Assembly: GCF_000423185.1 (NCBI RefSeq)
Contig: NZ_AUHM01000013.1
Location: forward strand, 1 to 64,000
From: Inquilinus limosus DSM 16000
Lineage (GTDB): Bacteria > Pseudomonadota > Alphaproteobacteria > DSM-16000 > Inquilinaceae
Direction: 5' to 3'
DNA: 64,000 nucleotides
Below, piece after piece: positions 18,593-27,710 of this stretch. Position 1 is the first letter of the stretch; each line of letters opens with the position of its first letter. The notes under the pieces are model-generated. The model did no database searches. It was not told where the DNA came from and saw only the letters and a list, made by a program, of their open reading frames with translations. The position numbers were made by a program, and so were the translations under genes.

Positions 18593-18683
18593 GTCATCGC
18601 GAGGAGCGCAGCGCCCCTCGAGTCTAGAAGTGGCGATCCAGCGGCTCCCGCCTGGATGGCCACGCCCCTTCGGGGCTCGCCAT
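18593..18683. repeat. REP-like palindromic element
   Basis: The gap between two glycosidase genes contains a dispersed-repeat-like palindrome. It begins GTCATCGCGAGGAGCGCAGC, has an internal hairpin of ATCCAGCGG against CCGCCTGGAT, and ends with the hairpin GCCCCTTCGGGGC. This wording is common among intergenic repeats of high-GC Alphaproteobacteria. It may stabilise or end upstream mRNA. Confidence 0.6.
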
Positions 18684-19976
18684 CTAGCCGCGGCCCAGAT
18701 GCGGGCTCTCGAAACCGAGGATGCGCAGGCCGCGCTGCACGTCCGGGTCGCTCATGAACAGCCGCCACAAGAGGCCGCTGCGGTGGTTCTCGATCATCGC
18801 CACGATCGGCCCCTGGTCAATGGCGAGGTAGGTGTCGGCCACCCAGCCGGCCTGCTCGGAGAAGGCGTCGACGAAGCCGTACCGGTCCCAGATCCGGTCG
18901 CCCAGCTTTTCGTAGAAGTGCCGCAGCGCCCGCATCGAGTGCTCCGGCGTATAGGGCATGCTGGACAGGGCCGCGGTCGGGGTGATGACGCCGAGGTCGT
19001 TGTCCGGCGCATGGGCCGAGTAGCCGCCCGGGGTGTCGCTGGCGGTCAGGCCCCAGCAGTCAGGGCCATAGCCCTTGAAGCCGTTCGGGTTGCGGACGCA
19101 GTGCTCGTAGTTGATCAGCGTGTGCCGGCGGTTCTGCTCCCAGTAGTCGGCGTACTGGTCCTTCAGGCCGCGCGGGTCGAGGCCGAGGAAGGAGTAGTGG
19201 GTGAAGAACAGCGGCCCGCCATAGGGCATGCCCAGCGGCAGCTCGATGCCGTAGTAGCTGCGCTGGCCCAGGAACCAGCGGCCGACGGCCCAGCCCCGGT
19301 GATAGACCTCGGCGTCGATGGCGTGGCGGGGCGAAGCCGCGGCCAGCACATAGGCGATCAGGCACTCGTTCCAGCCGCGGATCTCATGGCCCATGCCCCA
19401 GCCGTTGTTGGCCCCCCAGTGCCAGTACAGGACGTTCAGGCCGCCGCGCGTGTACCAATTCCACTCGGTCTCGTTCCACAGCCAGCCGATATGGTTGCGC
19501 AGCTCGGTCTCGGCGGCGGTGTCGCGGTCGAAGTAGCGGCGGGCGCAGAGCAGCCCCTGGAACAGGAAGGCGGTCTCCACCAGGTCGCCGCCGTCGTCCT
19601 TGCGGCTGAACGGCACGGTGGCGCCGGTCCGGCCGTCGAGGAAATGCGGGAACACGCCGTGATGCGAGGTGGTGCGCTCGAGATGGCGCACGATCGTCAT
19701 CAGCCGCTCGACCGCCGCGCCGCGCTCGATCCAGCCGCGTTCGGCCGCGACGATGATGGCCATGATGCCGAAGCCCGAACCGCCGGTCGTCACCGTGTCG
19801 TTCGGCGCCTTGCCCGCACGGTCCGTGCGGTCCGGGATCAGGCCGCTGACCGGGTGCGCCGCCTCCCAGAAGAAGCGGAAGGTCCGGCGCTGCACGAGAT
19901 CGAGCAGGTCGCCGTCCGACAGCGCCGCGGCCCCCTTCTTCGGAGCGCGGCGGGTCGCAGCAGGCCGTTTCGTCAT
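18684..19976 (-). CDS. Glucoamylase family protein (GH144-like)
   Basis: A 430-residue protein of the glycoamylase-like (alpha/alpha)6 family that includes GH144 endo-beta-1,2-glucanases. Diagnostic blocks: LVQRRTFRFFWEAAHPVSG, TTGGSGFGIMAIIVAAERGW, FSRKDDGGDLVETAFLFQGL, EWNWYTRGGLNVLYWHWG and GPDCWGLTASDTPGGY. No clear signal peptide: the N-terminus is basic and Ala-rich. ATG 19974–19976 overlaps the stop of the upstream ABC gene by four bases (ATGA), so exporter and hydrolase are made together. Beta-1,2-glucan as substrate is inference. Confidence 0.85.
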   Translation of the reverse strand: MTKRPAATRRAPKKGAAALSDGDLLDLVQRRTFRFFWEAAHPVSGLIPDRTDRAGKAPNDTVTTGGSGFGIMAIIVAAERGWIERGAAVERLMTIVRHLERTTSHHGVFPHFLDGRTGATVPFSRKDDGGDLVETAFLFQGLLCARRYFDRDTAAETELRNHIGWLWNETEWNWYTRGGLNVLYWHWGANNGWGMGHEIRGWNECLIAYVLAAASPRHAIDAEVYHRGWAVGRWFLGQRSYYGIELPLGMPYGGPLFFTHYSFLGLDPRGLKDQYADYWEQNRRHTLINYEHCVRNPNGFKGYGPDCWGLTASDTPGGYSAHAPDNDLGVITPTAALSSMPYTPEHSMRALRHFYEKLGDRIWDRYGFVDAFSEQAGWVADTYLAIDQGPIVAMIENHRSGLLWRLFMSDPDVQRGLRILGFESPHLGRG

Positions 19977-21826
19977 TCCATCGGGTCTCGGTGGTGGAGC
20001 AGGGGGGCGAAGCCGGCGGAGGAGGGGATCGCCCGCCGGGGCGGCCGGCCGATCTGGATCCGGCGCTCGCCCGTGACCTCGTCGGTCAGGTGCAGCCGCA
20101 GGACGCGGGTGTAGAAGCCGTTCTTGACCTCGCGCCGGGCGATGGTGATCACCGCTGTCTCCGGCAGCTCCTGCTCGAAGATCGACATCGCGGTCTTCCG
20201 CCGCTCCTCGTCCAGCGCGTCGACCATCTCGTCGATGAACACCCATTGCGGCTTGTGCAGCAGCAGCCGGGCGAAGGTCAGGGTCTGCAGCTCGTCGCTG
20301 GTCAGCTCCTTGTCCCAGTTCCTGACCTGATCGAGCGAGATCTCGTGATGCCCCATCTCGGTGCGCCTCAGCGCGGCGCAGATCTGCTCGTCGGTGAAGC
20401 CGGCGGAGTCCTGCGGATAGGTCAGGGCGTCGCGCAGGCGGCCCGGCGGCAGGTAGGGCCGCTGCGGCAGGAACATCGTCTTCGCCTCCGGCGGCACCAG
20501 GATCCGCCCTGTGCCCCAGGGCCACAGCCCGGCGAAGGCGCGGAACAGCGTGCTCTTGCCGCCGCCGGTGCGGCCGACGATCAGGACGCGCTCGCCCGGC
20601 CGGATCTCGACCTTCTCGTCGTCCAGCACCGCGAGGCCGCCGGCGGAGAGCACGCCCAGCTTCTCGAAGCCCAGCGTGTCGGCCGGGCCTTCGGCGAACT
20701 CGATCTTGCGCGGCTCGCCGTTCAGCGTCTCGAGCCGGATCAGGGCCTCGCGGAAGGTCATCACCCGCAGCAGCGTCGCGCGCCAGTCGGCGATGCTGCT
20801 GAAATTGTCGACGAACCAGCGCAGCGCCTGCTGCACCTGGATGAAGGCGCCGACCGCCATCATCAGCTCGCCGAAGGTCAGGTCGCCGCCGAAATAACCG
20901 GGCGAGGCGACCAGGATCGGGGCGACGATGGTGAACCAGCCGTAGCCGGCGGTGACCCAGGTCAGGTTGGTGACGGCGCGGACATAGCGCCCCATCACCG
21001 CGAGGATGCGGTCGAGATCGAGGTCGAGGCGCCGCCGCTCATCGGCCTCGCCGCCGTCGAGGGTGATGCCGTCGACATGCTCGTTGACCCGGACCAGGGC
21101 CGAGCGCAGATCGGCCTCGCGGGCGTAGCGCTCGGCGTTGATGTCGATCAGCGGCCGGCCGACGCGCCAGCTGACCCAGGACGCCGCAGCGGCGTAGAGC
21201 AGGGCGCACCACACCATGTAGCCCGGGATCGACAACGCCATCCCGTCCAGCCTGAGGACGATGCCCTCCGACAGGACCCACAGCACGCCGACGAAGCTGA
21301 TCAGCAGCAGGGTCGACTGCAGCAGGCCGATGCCGAGATCGGTCGACAGCTCGGTCAGGTGGCGCGTGTCCTCATGGATCCGCTGGTCCGGGTTCTCGCC
21401 GATCTCGCCCGCGCCTGCCAGGCGGAAGGCACGCTTGGGCTTCAGCCATTCGGTGAACAGGTCGCGGGTCAGGCCCTCCCGCAGCCGGACCTTGAGCGTC
21501 TGGTTGAGCCAGGCCTGGGCGACATTGAGCGCCAGCAGCACGCCGGCGATGACGGCGAAGACCATGAGCTGATGGAAGAAGCCCATCAGGCTCTTCTGCG
21601 CCAGCGCGTCGTAGAAGGGCTGGTTCCAGGCGTTGAGCCGGATCTGCGATGCCGCGGTCAGGCCGACGACGATGACGATACCGACGACGAGGACCAGGAT
21701 CCGCTTCCAGCCGGGCGACGCCCGCAGCGTCCGGAACAGAGTCAGGAGCTGAGAAGGAAGAGTCTGGCTGGCGATCGATTGATCGTGTCCAGCCGTCTTG
21801 CGCGACGCCTCGGGCGCCTGTGCCAT
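19973..21826 (-). CDS. ABC transporter ATP-binding/permease protein, SbmA/YddA-like
   Basis: A 617-residue half-transporter: an N-terminal membrane domain of the ABC_membrane_2 type (about six helices, residues 35–330; motif RLNAWNQPFYDALAQKS) and a C-terminal ATPase. Walker A is GRTGGGKSTLFRAFAGLW. The signature is degenerate (ELTSDELQTLTFARLL), Walker B reads WVFIDEMVDALDEE, and the expected switch histidine region reads ITIARREV. Relatives move peptides, fatty-acyl or glycan substrates. I chose ATG 21826 (GGACAGG 4 bases upstream). The frame is open to 22081, but the extra residues lack similarity to the family. Confidence 0.87.
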   Translation of the reverse strand: MAQAPEASRKTAGHDQSIASQTLPSQLLTLFRTLRASPGWKRILVLVVGIVIVVGLTAASQIRLNAWNQPFYDALAQKSLMGFFHQLMVFAVIAGVLLALNVAQAWLNQTLKVRLREGLTRDLFTEWLKPKRAFRLAGAGEIGENPDQRIHEDTRHLTELSTDLGIGLLQSTLLLISFVGVLWVLSEGIVLRLDGMALSIPGYMVWCALLYAAAASWVSWRVGRPLIDINAERYAREADLRSALVRVNEHVDGITLDGGEADERRRLDLDLDRILAVMGRYVRAVTNLTWVTAGYGWFTIVAPILVASPGYFGGDLTFGELMMAVGAFIQVQQALRWFVDNFSSIADWRATLLRVMTFREALIRLETLNGEPRKIEFAEGPADTLGFEKLGVLSAGGLAVLDDEKVEIRPGERVLIVGRTGGGKSTLFRAFAGLWPWGTGRILVPPEAKTMFLPQRPYLPPGRLRDALTYPQDSAGFTDEQICAALRRTEMGHHEISLDQVRNWDKELTSDELQTLTFARLLLHKPQWVFIDEMVDALDEERRKTAMSIFEQELPETAVITIARREVKNGFYTRVLRLHLTDEVTGERRIQIGRPPRRAIPSSAGFAPLLHHRDPME

Positions 21827-22612
21827 TGAACCTGTCCGTTCCCTACCGCTTCTTGCGCTCCCCTTCGGGATGCTTGCGTCAATCATACCCTTATAGGTGA
21901 TGTCGGTCGTGCATCGAATCGAGAGGCCAGCATTTGTGCGGGTTTGCGCGCCCATCACGACACGGCTCCCGTGTCCGTGGCGGCGCGGCCGCGCCAGACT
22001 CGGCGAGGAAGCCCCCTGATCCCGATCGATGGCCGGCCGGTAGCGCCCCGCATCAAAACGGCAGGAAAAATCGTCCTCCACTCATTCACATCGGCAATCA
22101 TCCCGCTTTCGATATTCCTTGTCTTCGAAACAAAATGACCGTTGCATTGAACAAATGACTGTAAAATCCACCGAAAGGTGGAGCCTTCAATAAAACGATA
22201 ACACAGACCTCCAGCTGATCCTCCATCAATATCGGGTGAAGCCGGCGAAACGAAGGCGAGATCGCCACATTGTCGAATATTGCGGGATTCCGGCCATCGC
22301 CATGGGCGCTCCGGCGCAAACCGCAGCGCGGTTCGGCCGAGCGATGGCATAGGGATGTGAAGCACGGCATCCATGTTCTGATGGAAGCATGGGCGCCGAG
22401 CCCGCGCTGTGACGACCGTAACAGGCCGCCTCGCCGCGCTTCGGTGCCTTTCATTGCCGGCGCGTCCGAATATCGACCCGCCATTGCGGGCGCGCCTCAA
22501 CCCATGCGCGCGCAGGCGCGTCCCCCGGCAGGGCGGCGGGGAGGGCGGAAGGCTGCGGCGTGGATGAAGGGCGGCAAGCGGCCGGGGCGCCGCGCTCAGC
22601 GGCCCTCCGGCG
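21827..22612. other. Long intergenic region
   Basis: Nearly 800 bases without a gene I can support. The centre (about 22050–22260) is clearly AT-richer than its flanks. A 7-bp hairpin GACACGG/CCGTGTC lies at 21959–21975. Open frames on the minus strand up to 181 codons exist but show no family features or consistent third-position GC. It probably holds the promoter for the ABC/glycosidase set and perhaps a decayed gene. Confidence 0.4.
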
Positions 22613-23236
22613 TCAGCTTTCGGACGGGCCGAGCGGCGCCTCCGCGCCGGGGGCGGCCGCCTCCCAGGCCGGCGACGAATAGCCGGGAGGGTAGCGGCGC
22701 CGCGGCTGCGGCCCGCCCTCGTCCCAGATCTCGTCCATGGTCTTGAACGGGCCGGACGGGTCGAAGCAGGGCAGGACCAGCTCCGGCCGGATGTTCATCT
22801 CGCGGCAGAGGCGGATGACGATCTCCTCGATCGGGTGCTCGGCCAAGTCCAGGGCGGCGTCGATCTCCGGGTCGTAGAGCATCCGGCCGAGGACCGCGGC
22901 CGAGACATAGACGACATCGTCGGCCTCCATGTCGCCGTCGGCGGCGGCCATGGACCAAGCGACGAGGCGCTGCACCTGCTGTCGCCTCCGGGACTTGGCT
23001 TCGCCGCGGGCGCGGGCTTCGGCGGCGGCCTTGTCGGCGGCCTCGCGGCGCTTCTGGGCGAGATGGGCCTTGATCGCCAGGGTGCGGCGGACGCCGCGGT
23101 CGAGGCGGTCGAGGGCGAGCTCGAGGGTCCTGGCGCGGTCGGTGTCGTTGGCCTTGATCGCGGCCAGCGCCTGCAACTGCATGGCCTCGGCGCGCTCCAT
23201 CGCCATCTCGTCGCCGATCCTGCGCCGGACGCTCAC
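22613..23236 (-). CDS. Hypothetical protein, helical with acidic C-terminal half
   Basis: A 207-residue soluble protein I cannot place. The first ~90 residues are strongly helical and charged (AAIKANDTDRARTLELALDR; QKRREAADKAAAEARARGEA). The middle part is acidic, with EIVIRLCREMNIRPELVLPC and a Pro/Gly-rich tail. Third-position GC supports real coding. The GTG at 23236 is the longest start; ATG 23206 is an alternative. It ends the minus-strand catabolic cluster but shares no visible theme with it. Confidence 0.6.
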   Translation of the reverse strand: MSVRRRIGDEMAMERAEAMQLQALAAIKANDTDRARTLELALDRLDRGVRRTLAIKAHLAQKRREAADKAAAEARARGEAKSRRRQQVQRLVAWSMAAADGDMEADDVVYVSAAVLGRMLYDPEIDAALDLAEHPIEEIVIRLCREMNIRPELVLPCFDPSGPFKTMDEIWDEGGPQPRRRYPPGYSSPAWEAAAPGAEAPLGPSES

Positions 23237-23266
23237 GCCTGTAATGACGATTCTGGCTCTCCGACG

Positions 23267-24199
23267 TCAGAACCCGACGCGGTCGCCGCCCTTCAGCTCC
23301 AGCATCTCGCGGGCTTCGTCCGGCGAGGCGATCTCGAGGCCCAACCCTTCGATGATTTGGCGGGCGAGGCGGACCTGCTGGGCGTTCGATTCCGCCAGCT
23401 TGCCGGGGCCGGCCCAGAGCGAATCCTCCAGTCCGACGCGGACATTGCCGCCCATCGCCGCCGCCATCGCCGCGATCGGCAGCTGGTTGCGCCCGGCGCC
23501 GAGCACCGACCAGCGGTACTGGTCGCCGAACAGCCGGTCGGCGGTGCGCTTCATGTGCATCACGTCCTCCGGATGCGGGCCGATGCCGCCGAGGATGCCG
23601 AACACGGTCTGGACGAAGAGCGGCGGCTTCACCAGGCCGCGCTCCAGGAAGTGGTGCAGGTTGTAGAGATGGGCAGTGTCGTAGCATTCGAACTCGAAGC
23701 GGATGCCGTCGTCGCCCAGCGTCCGCAGGATGAACTCGATATCCTTGAAGCTGTTGCGGAACACCAGGTCGCGCGAGGCCTCCAGCGCCTCCGGCTCCCA
23801 GGCGTGCCTGAACTCCTTGAACCGGTTGAGCATGGGAAACAGGCCGAAATTCATCGACCCCATGTTCAGCGACGCCACCTCCGGCTTGAAGGTCTGGGCC
23901 GGCAGGATGCGCTCCTCCACCCGCATCCAGGGGGCGCCGCCGGTGGTCAGGTTGACCACGCAGCTGGAACGCTGCTTGATCACCTTGAGGAAGGGCTCGA
24001 AGGCCTGCGAGGTCTGGTCGGGCTTGCCGGTTTCCGGGTCGCGGGCGTGCAGATGGACGATGGCGGCCCCGGCCTCGGCCGCGCCGATCGCCGCCTCGGC
24101 GATCTCCTCGGCGGTCACCGGCAGGTGGGGCGACATCGACGGGGTGTGGATCGCCCCGGTGACGGCGCAGGTGATGACGATCTTGCGGCTCTTGGCCAT
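23267..24199 (-). CDS. Beta-keto acid cleavage enzyme (BKACE) family protein
   Basis: A 310-residue TIM-barrel Zn enzyme of the BKACE (formerly DUF849) family, which condenses a beta-keto acid with acetyl-CoA to give acetoacetate and a new CoA ester. Family blocks: VITCAVTGAIHTPSMSPHLP, AAIVHLHARDPETGKP (metal His-x-His), VVNLTTGG, FECYDTAHLYN, GIGPHPEDVMHMK and GNVRVGLEDSLWAGPGKLA. It lies 16 bases downstream of a hydroxyacid dehydrogenase that could make its beta-keto substrate. The substrate side-chain specificity (carnitine-derived, amino-hexanoate, or other) cannot be fixed from sequence alone. Confidence 0.92.
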   Translation of the reverse strand: MAKSRKIVITCAVTGAIHTPSMSPHLPVTAEEIAEAAIGAAEAGAAIVHLHARDPETGKPDQTSQAFEPFLKVIKQRSSCVVNLTTGGAPWMRVEERILPAQTFKPEVASLNMGSMNFGLFPMLNRFKEFRHAWEPEALEASRDLVFRNSFKDIEFILRTLGDDGIRFEFECYDTAHLYNLHHFLERGLVKPPLFVQTVFGILGGIGPHPEDVMHMKRTADRLFGDQYRWSVLGAGRNQLPIAAMAAAMGGNVRVGLEDSLWAGPGKLAESNAQQVRLARQIIEGLGLEIASPDEAREMLELKGGDRVGF

Positions 24200-24215
24200 C
24201 GGGCAGTCCTCTGGT

Positions 24216-25160
24216 TCAGGATTCGGTCGGGGCGCCGGGTTGCGCCGCCTTGTGCGCCTTCAGCGCCGCCAGGCGGCGGTCGCGCCAGGCGCTGCGGGCG
24301 GCCAGCCGGGCGGCATCCGGGGTTTCGCCCCAGGCGGCCAGCAGGCGGGCGACGGTGGGGCCGTCCCACACCTCCGGCTTCGCCGGGTCGGCGGCGAGGC
24401 GGCGGTAGAAGCCGGTGTAGCGGGCGCAGTAGTCGGGGATGCCACCCGGCGCGTTCAGCTCGATGGTGGCGAAGGGGCCGAGGAAGGACCAGCGCAGGCC
24501 CAGCCCGGCCGCGATGGTCTTATCGAGGTCCTGCGGGCTGACCACGCCGTCGCCGACCAGCCGGAAGGCCTCGGCCAGCAACGCGCCCTGCAGGCGGTTC
24601 AGCACGAAGCCGTCGACCTCGCGGTTGACCGTCACCGGCTCCTGCCCGACGGCGCTGTAGATCCGCCGCGCCCGCTCGATGGTTTCGGGCGCGGTCCAGG
24701 GCGCGCCGCACAGCTCCACCACCGGCACCAGATGCGGCGGGTTCACCGGATGGGCGACCAGGCACCGGTCGCGGCCGGCCAGGCCCTCGGTGAAGCGCGA
24801 GGCGACGATGGCCGAGGTGGAGGAGGCGAGAATCGCGTCGCGCGGCGCCAGCCGGTCCAGCTCGGCGAAGGCCGCGCGCTTGATCCCGAGCTCCTCGGGC
24901 AGGTTCTCCTGCACCAGATCGACGTCGGCGACCGCCTCGGCGAGGGACCCGGCAATGCGGACCCGCGCCGCGGCGCCGGCCGGATCGCCGACCAGGCCGT
25001 GGCCCGCGAGATCCGTCAGCCCTTCGGCGATCAGCCCCGGCGCGGCCTCCAGCGCGGCGGCGCTGGCGTCGGTCAGCCGCACCTGCCAGCCGGCGGCGGC
25101 GAAGACAATCGCCCAGGACCGGCCGATCAGCCCGGTGCCGATGATCGCGACGGTCGGCAT
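24216..25160 (-). CDS. 3-hydroxyacyl-type dehydrogenase (lambda-crystallin / carnitine dehydrogenase-like)
   Basis: A 314-residue NAD-dependent dehydrogenase. The N-terminal Rossmann motif is VAIIGTGLIGRSWAIVFAAAG. The catalytic region has SSTSAIVASRFTEG and the dyad His in AHPVNPPHLVPVVELCGA. The helical C-terminal domain contains NRLQGALLAEAFRLVGDGV. The family covers L-gulonate 3-dehydrogenase and L-carnitine dehydrogenase, both oxidising a 3-hydroxy acid to a 3-keto acid. Coupling to BKACE favours a carnitine-like reaction but does not prove it. I chose ATG 25160; the longer frame to 25238 reads into the fused transporter gene. Confidence 0.88.
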   Translation of the reverse strand: MPTVAIIGTGLIGRSWAIVFAAAGWQVRLTDASAAALEAAPGLIAEGLTDLAGHGLVGDPAGAAARVRIAGSLAEAVADVDLVQENLPEELGIKRAAFAELDRLAPRDAILASSTSAIVASRFTEGLAGRDRCLVAHPVNPPHLVPVVELCGAPWTAPETIERARRIYSAVGQEPVTVNREVDGFVLNRLQGALLAEAFRLVGDGVVSPQDLDKTIAAGLGLRWSFLGPFATIELNAPGGIPDYCARYTGFYRRLAADPAKPEVWDGPTVARLLAAWGETPDAARLAARSAWRDRRLAALKAHKAAQPGAPTES

Positions 25161-25173
25161 GCGTTCCTTCCTT

Positions 25174-27699
25174 TCACAGCCAGAGCACCTTGCGGCGCAG
25201 GTCGAGGTCGTCGCGCAGCGCCTGCGACGGGCCGGCATGGATCACCCGGCCGCGCTCCAGCGCCACGGTACGATCGGACAGGGCGAGGGCCAGGTCCAGA
25301 TTGTGGTCGACGATGACGATCGAGAGGTCGCGGCGCAGCCGGTCGAAGCTCTCGAACAGCTGCTCGACCACCGCCGGGGCCAGCCCCTCGAACGGCTCGT
25401 CCAGCAGCAGCACGCGGACGTCGCCGGACAAGGCGCGGGCCACCGCCACCATCTGCTGCTCGCCGCCGGAGAGATAGTCGGCCGGGGTGTGCAGCCGCTC
25501 CCGGATCCGCGGGAAATACTCGAAGATCCGGTCGAGGTCCCAATGCGCGCCATGGCCGTTGCGCCGCTGTGACCGGCCGAGGCCGAGATTCTCGGCCACC
25601 GTCATGCCGGCGAACAGGCCGCGCCCCTGCGGCACGTAGCCGATGCCCAGCCGCGCGATCGCGGCCGGCGGCAGACCGGCGATCTCGGCGCCGTCGAGCT
25701 TGATGCTGCCGGAGGCAGGCGGGGCGATGCCGATCAGGGTCTTCAGCAGGGTCGACTTGCCGGCGCCGTTGCGGCCCAGCAGGGCCACGATCTCGTGCCG
25801 GTGCACGGCGAAGGCGACATCGGCCAGGATGTGGCTCTTGCCGTAGAAGGTATTGATGCCCTCCAGGCCCAACAGCGTCTCGGGCTCGGCGGCACTGGGC
25901 CGCGGCTTCGCCGCCACCGCGGCGGCGCCCGAGCCGATATAGACCTCCTGCACCCGGGGGTCGCCGCGGGCGTCCTCGACCGTGCCGTCGACCAGCACCC
26001 GGCCCTCGTTCATCACCGTGACCGCGTCGGCGATCTGGAAGACGCGGTCGAGGTCGTGCTCGACCAGCAGCACCGGGATGTCGGCCGAGATGTGCTTGAC
26101 GATGTCGCCGACGCGCTGCCGCTCCGCCGCTGCCAGCCCGGCCAGAGGCTCGTCGAGCAGCAGCAGGCGGGGGCGGGTGGCGAGCGCCAGCCCCATGTCG
26201 AGCAGGCGCTGCCCGCCATAGGACAGGGTGCCGGCCTCGGCCCGCTCGATCCCCGCCAGGCCGAGATAGCGCAGCAGCTCCGCGGTCTCGGCCTCGATCT
26301 CCGGGATCGCCCGGGCGGCGCGCCAGGGGGCGAAGCGCTGCGGATGCCGCGCCTGGACCGCCAGCCGCAGATTCTCCTCGATGCTCAGCGCCGGGAACAG
26401 GTTGGTGATCTGGAACGACCGGCCGATGCCGGCGGCGCAGATCCGCTCCGGCGCCAGGCCGGCGATGTCGCGGCCCTTGAGCGTGACGCCGCCGGCATCG
26501 GGCGTGAACATGCCGGAGAGCAGGTTGAACGCCGTGGTCTTGCCGGCGCCGTTCGGTCCGATCAGGGCGTGCAGCGACCGGTCGCGCACGGCGATGTCGA
26601 CGCCCTCCACCGCGCGGATGCCGCCGAAATGCTTGGCGAGGCCCGAGGCGACGAGGACCGGCCCGTCGCCGTGGTCGGCCGGGCGCAGGAACTCGGGCAG
26701 CGCGCCCGCAACTCCCGCCTGCCGGCCCGCCATGGCGGCGGCTTCCGCCGGCGGCGGGCGGAGCGTCGCCAGGATGCGTCCGGCGATGCCGACCAGGCCG
26801 GTCGGCGAGAACAGGATGAAGCCGACGAAGAGCAGCCCGAACCACAGCAGCCAGTCCGGCGTCCAGATCGACAGGAACTCGCGGAACAGGATGAAGAACA
26901 GCGCCCCCAGTGCCGGCCCCAGGAAGCTGCGCATGCCGCCGATCACGACCATGGCCAGCAGCTCGCCGGAGAAGGCGATCGACAGCGGGTCGGCCGAGGC
27001 GAAGCGGTGGTTGAACACCGACATCACCCCGGCGAGGCCGGTGATGCCGGCCGACAGGACGAAGCCCAGCAGCTTGCAGCGGGTGGTCGGATAGCCGATG
27101 AAGCGCGCCCGCTGCTCGTTCTCGCGGATCGCGACCAGGACGGTGCCGGCCGGCGAGGCGTGGAAGCGCCGCAGCGCGACGACCACGGCGAAGCCGACCG
27201 CGGCGACGGCGGCGTAGTAGGCCCAGGCGTCGTCGAGGCTGAGGCCCAGAAGCGTGCCGCGCTGCAGCCCGCCGAGGCCGTTCTCGCCGCCGGTCAGGGC
27301 GGTCCAGCGGAAGGCGACGGCGTAAAGCAGGGCGGTCAGCGCCAGGGTCAGCAGCGAGAAATAGACGCCGCGCCGCCGCAGCACGAGGACGCCGGCTGCG
27401 GCCGCGGCGACCAGGACGAAGGCGACGGCGAACACGCCGGGCAGCACGATCCCGCCCGGGAACCAGTGCAGCTGCGCCAGGGCCGCGGCATAGGCGGCGA
27501 GGCCGAACCAGGCGCCATGGCCGAAGGAGACGAGGCCGGTCCGTCCCACAAGGATGTTCAGCCCCAGGCAGGCGGTGGCGAAGACCACCACGTCGATCGC
27601 CGAGGTCAGGGTGAGGCCGACCGCCAGCAGCAGCCAGGGCAGCAGCACCAGCCCGAGCGCAGCGGTGACGAGGACGAGGCTGTCCTTGCGCTTGCTCAT
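25174..27699 (-). CDS. Fused branched-chain-type ABC transporter: LivM permease + LivG ATPase + LivF ATPase
   Basis: One uninterrupted 841-residue frame covers three normally separate subunits. Residues 1–310 are a LivM permease (multiple helices, VGRTGLVSFGHGAWFGLAAY, REnEQRARFIGYP region). Residues about 345–590 are LivG: Walker A GPNGAGKTT at 381, signature LSYGGQ at 492, LLLLDEPLAGL. Residues about 605–841 are LivF: Walker A GRNGAGKST at 642, LSGGEQQM, LLLDEPFEGLAP. A 30-residue Ala-rich linker joins LivM to LivG. The start is ATG 27699, 11 bases after livH stops. It imports an amino acid or related amide or organic acid with LivH and the binding protein. Confidence 0.92.
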   Translation of the reverse strand: MSKRKDSLVLVTAALGLVLLPWLLLAVGLTLTSAIDVVVFATACLGLNILVGRTGLVSFGHGAWFGLAAYAAALAQLHWFPGGIVLPGVFAVAFVLVAAAAAGVLVLRRRGVYFSLLTLALTALLYAVAFRWTALTGGENGLGGLQRGTLLGLSLDDAWAYYAAVAAVGFAVVVALRRFHASPAGTVLVAIRENEQRARFIGYPTTRCKLLGFVLSAGITGLAGVMSVFNHRFASADPLSIAFSGELLAMVVIGGMRSFLGPALGALFFILFREFLSIWTPDWLLWFGLLFVGFILFSPTGLVGIAGRILATLRPPPAEAAAMAGRQAGVAGALPEFLRPADHGDGPVLVASGLAKHFGGIRAVEGVDIAVRDRSLHALIGPNGAGKTTAFNLLSGMFTPDAGGVTLKGRDIAGLAPERICAAGIGRSFQITNLFPALSIEENLRLAVQARHPQRFAPWRAARAIPEIEAETAELLRYLGLAGIERAEAGTLSYGGQRLLDMGLALATRPRLLLLDEPLAGLAAAERQRVGDIVKHISADIPVLLVEHDLDRVFQIADAVTVMNEGRVLVDGTVEDARGDPRVQEVYIGSGAAAVAAKPRPSAAEPETLLGLEGINTFYGKSHILADVAFAVHRHEIVALLGRNGAGKSTLLKTLIGIAPPASGSIKLDGAEIAGLPPAAIARLGIGYVPQGRGLFAGMTVAENLGLGRSQRRNGHGAHWDLDRIFEYFPRIRERLHTPADYLSGGEQQMVAVARALSGDVRVLLLDEPFEGLAPAVVEQLFESFDRLRRDLSIVIVDHNLDLALALSDRTVALERGRVIHAGPSQALRDDLDLRRKVLWL

Positions 27700-27710
27700 C
27701 CCGGTCGTCC

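Noticed and set aside
21955-22500. Minus-strand frames of 128 and 181 codons in the long gap
   Set aside because: No recognisable domain, weak codon bias and AT-rich composition; kept only as intergenic.
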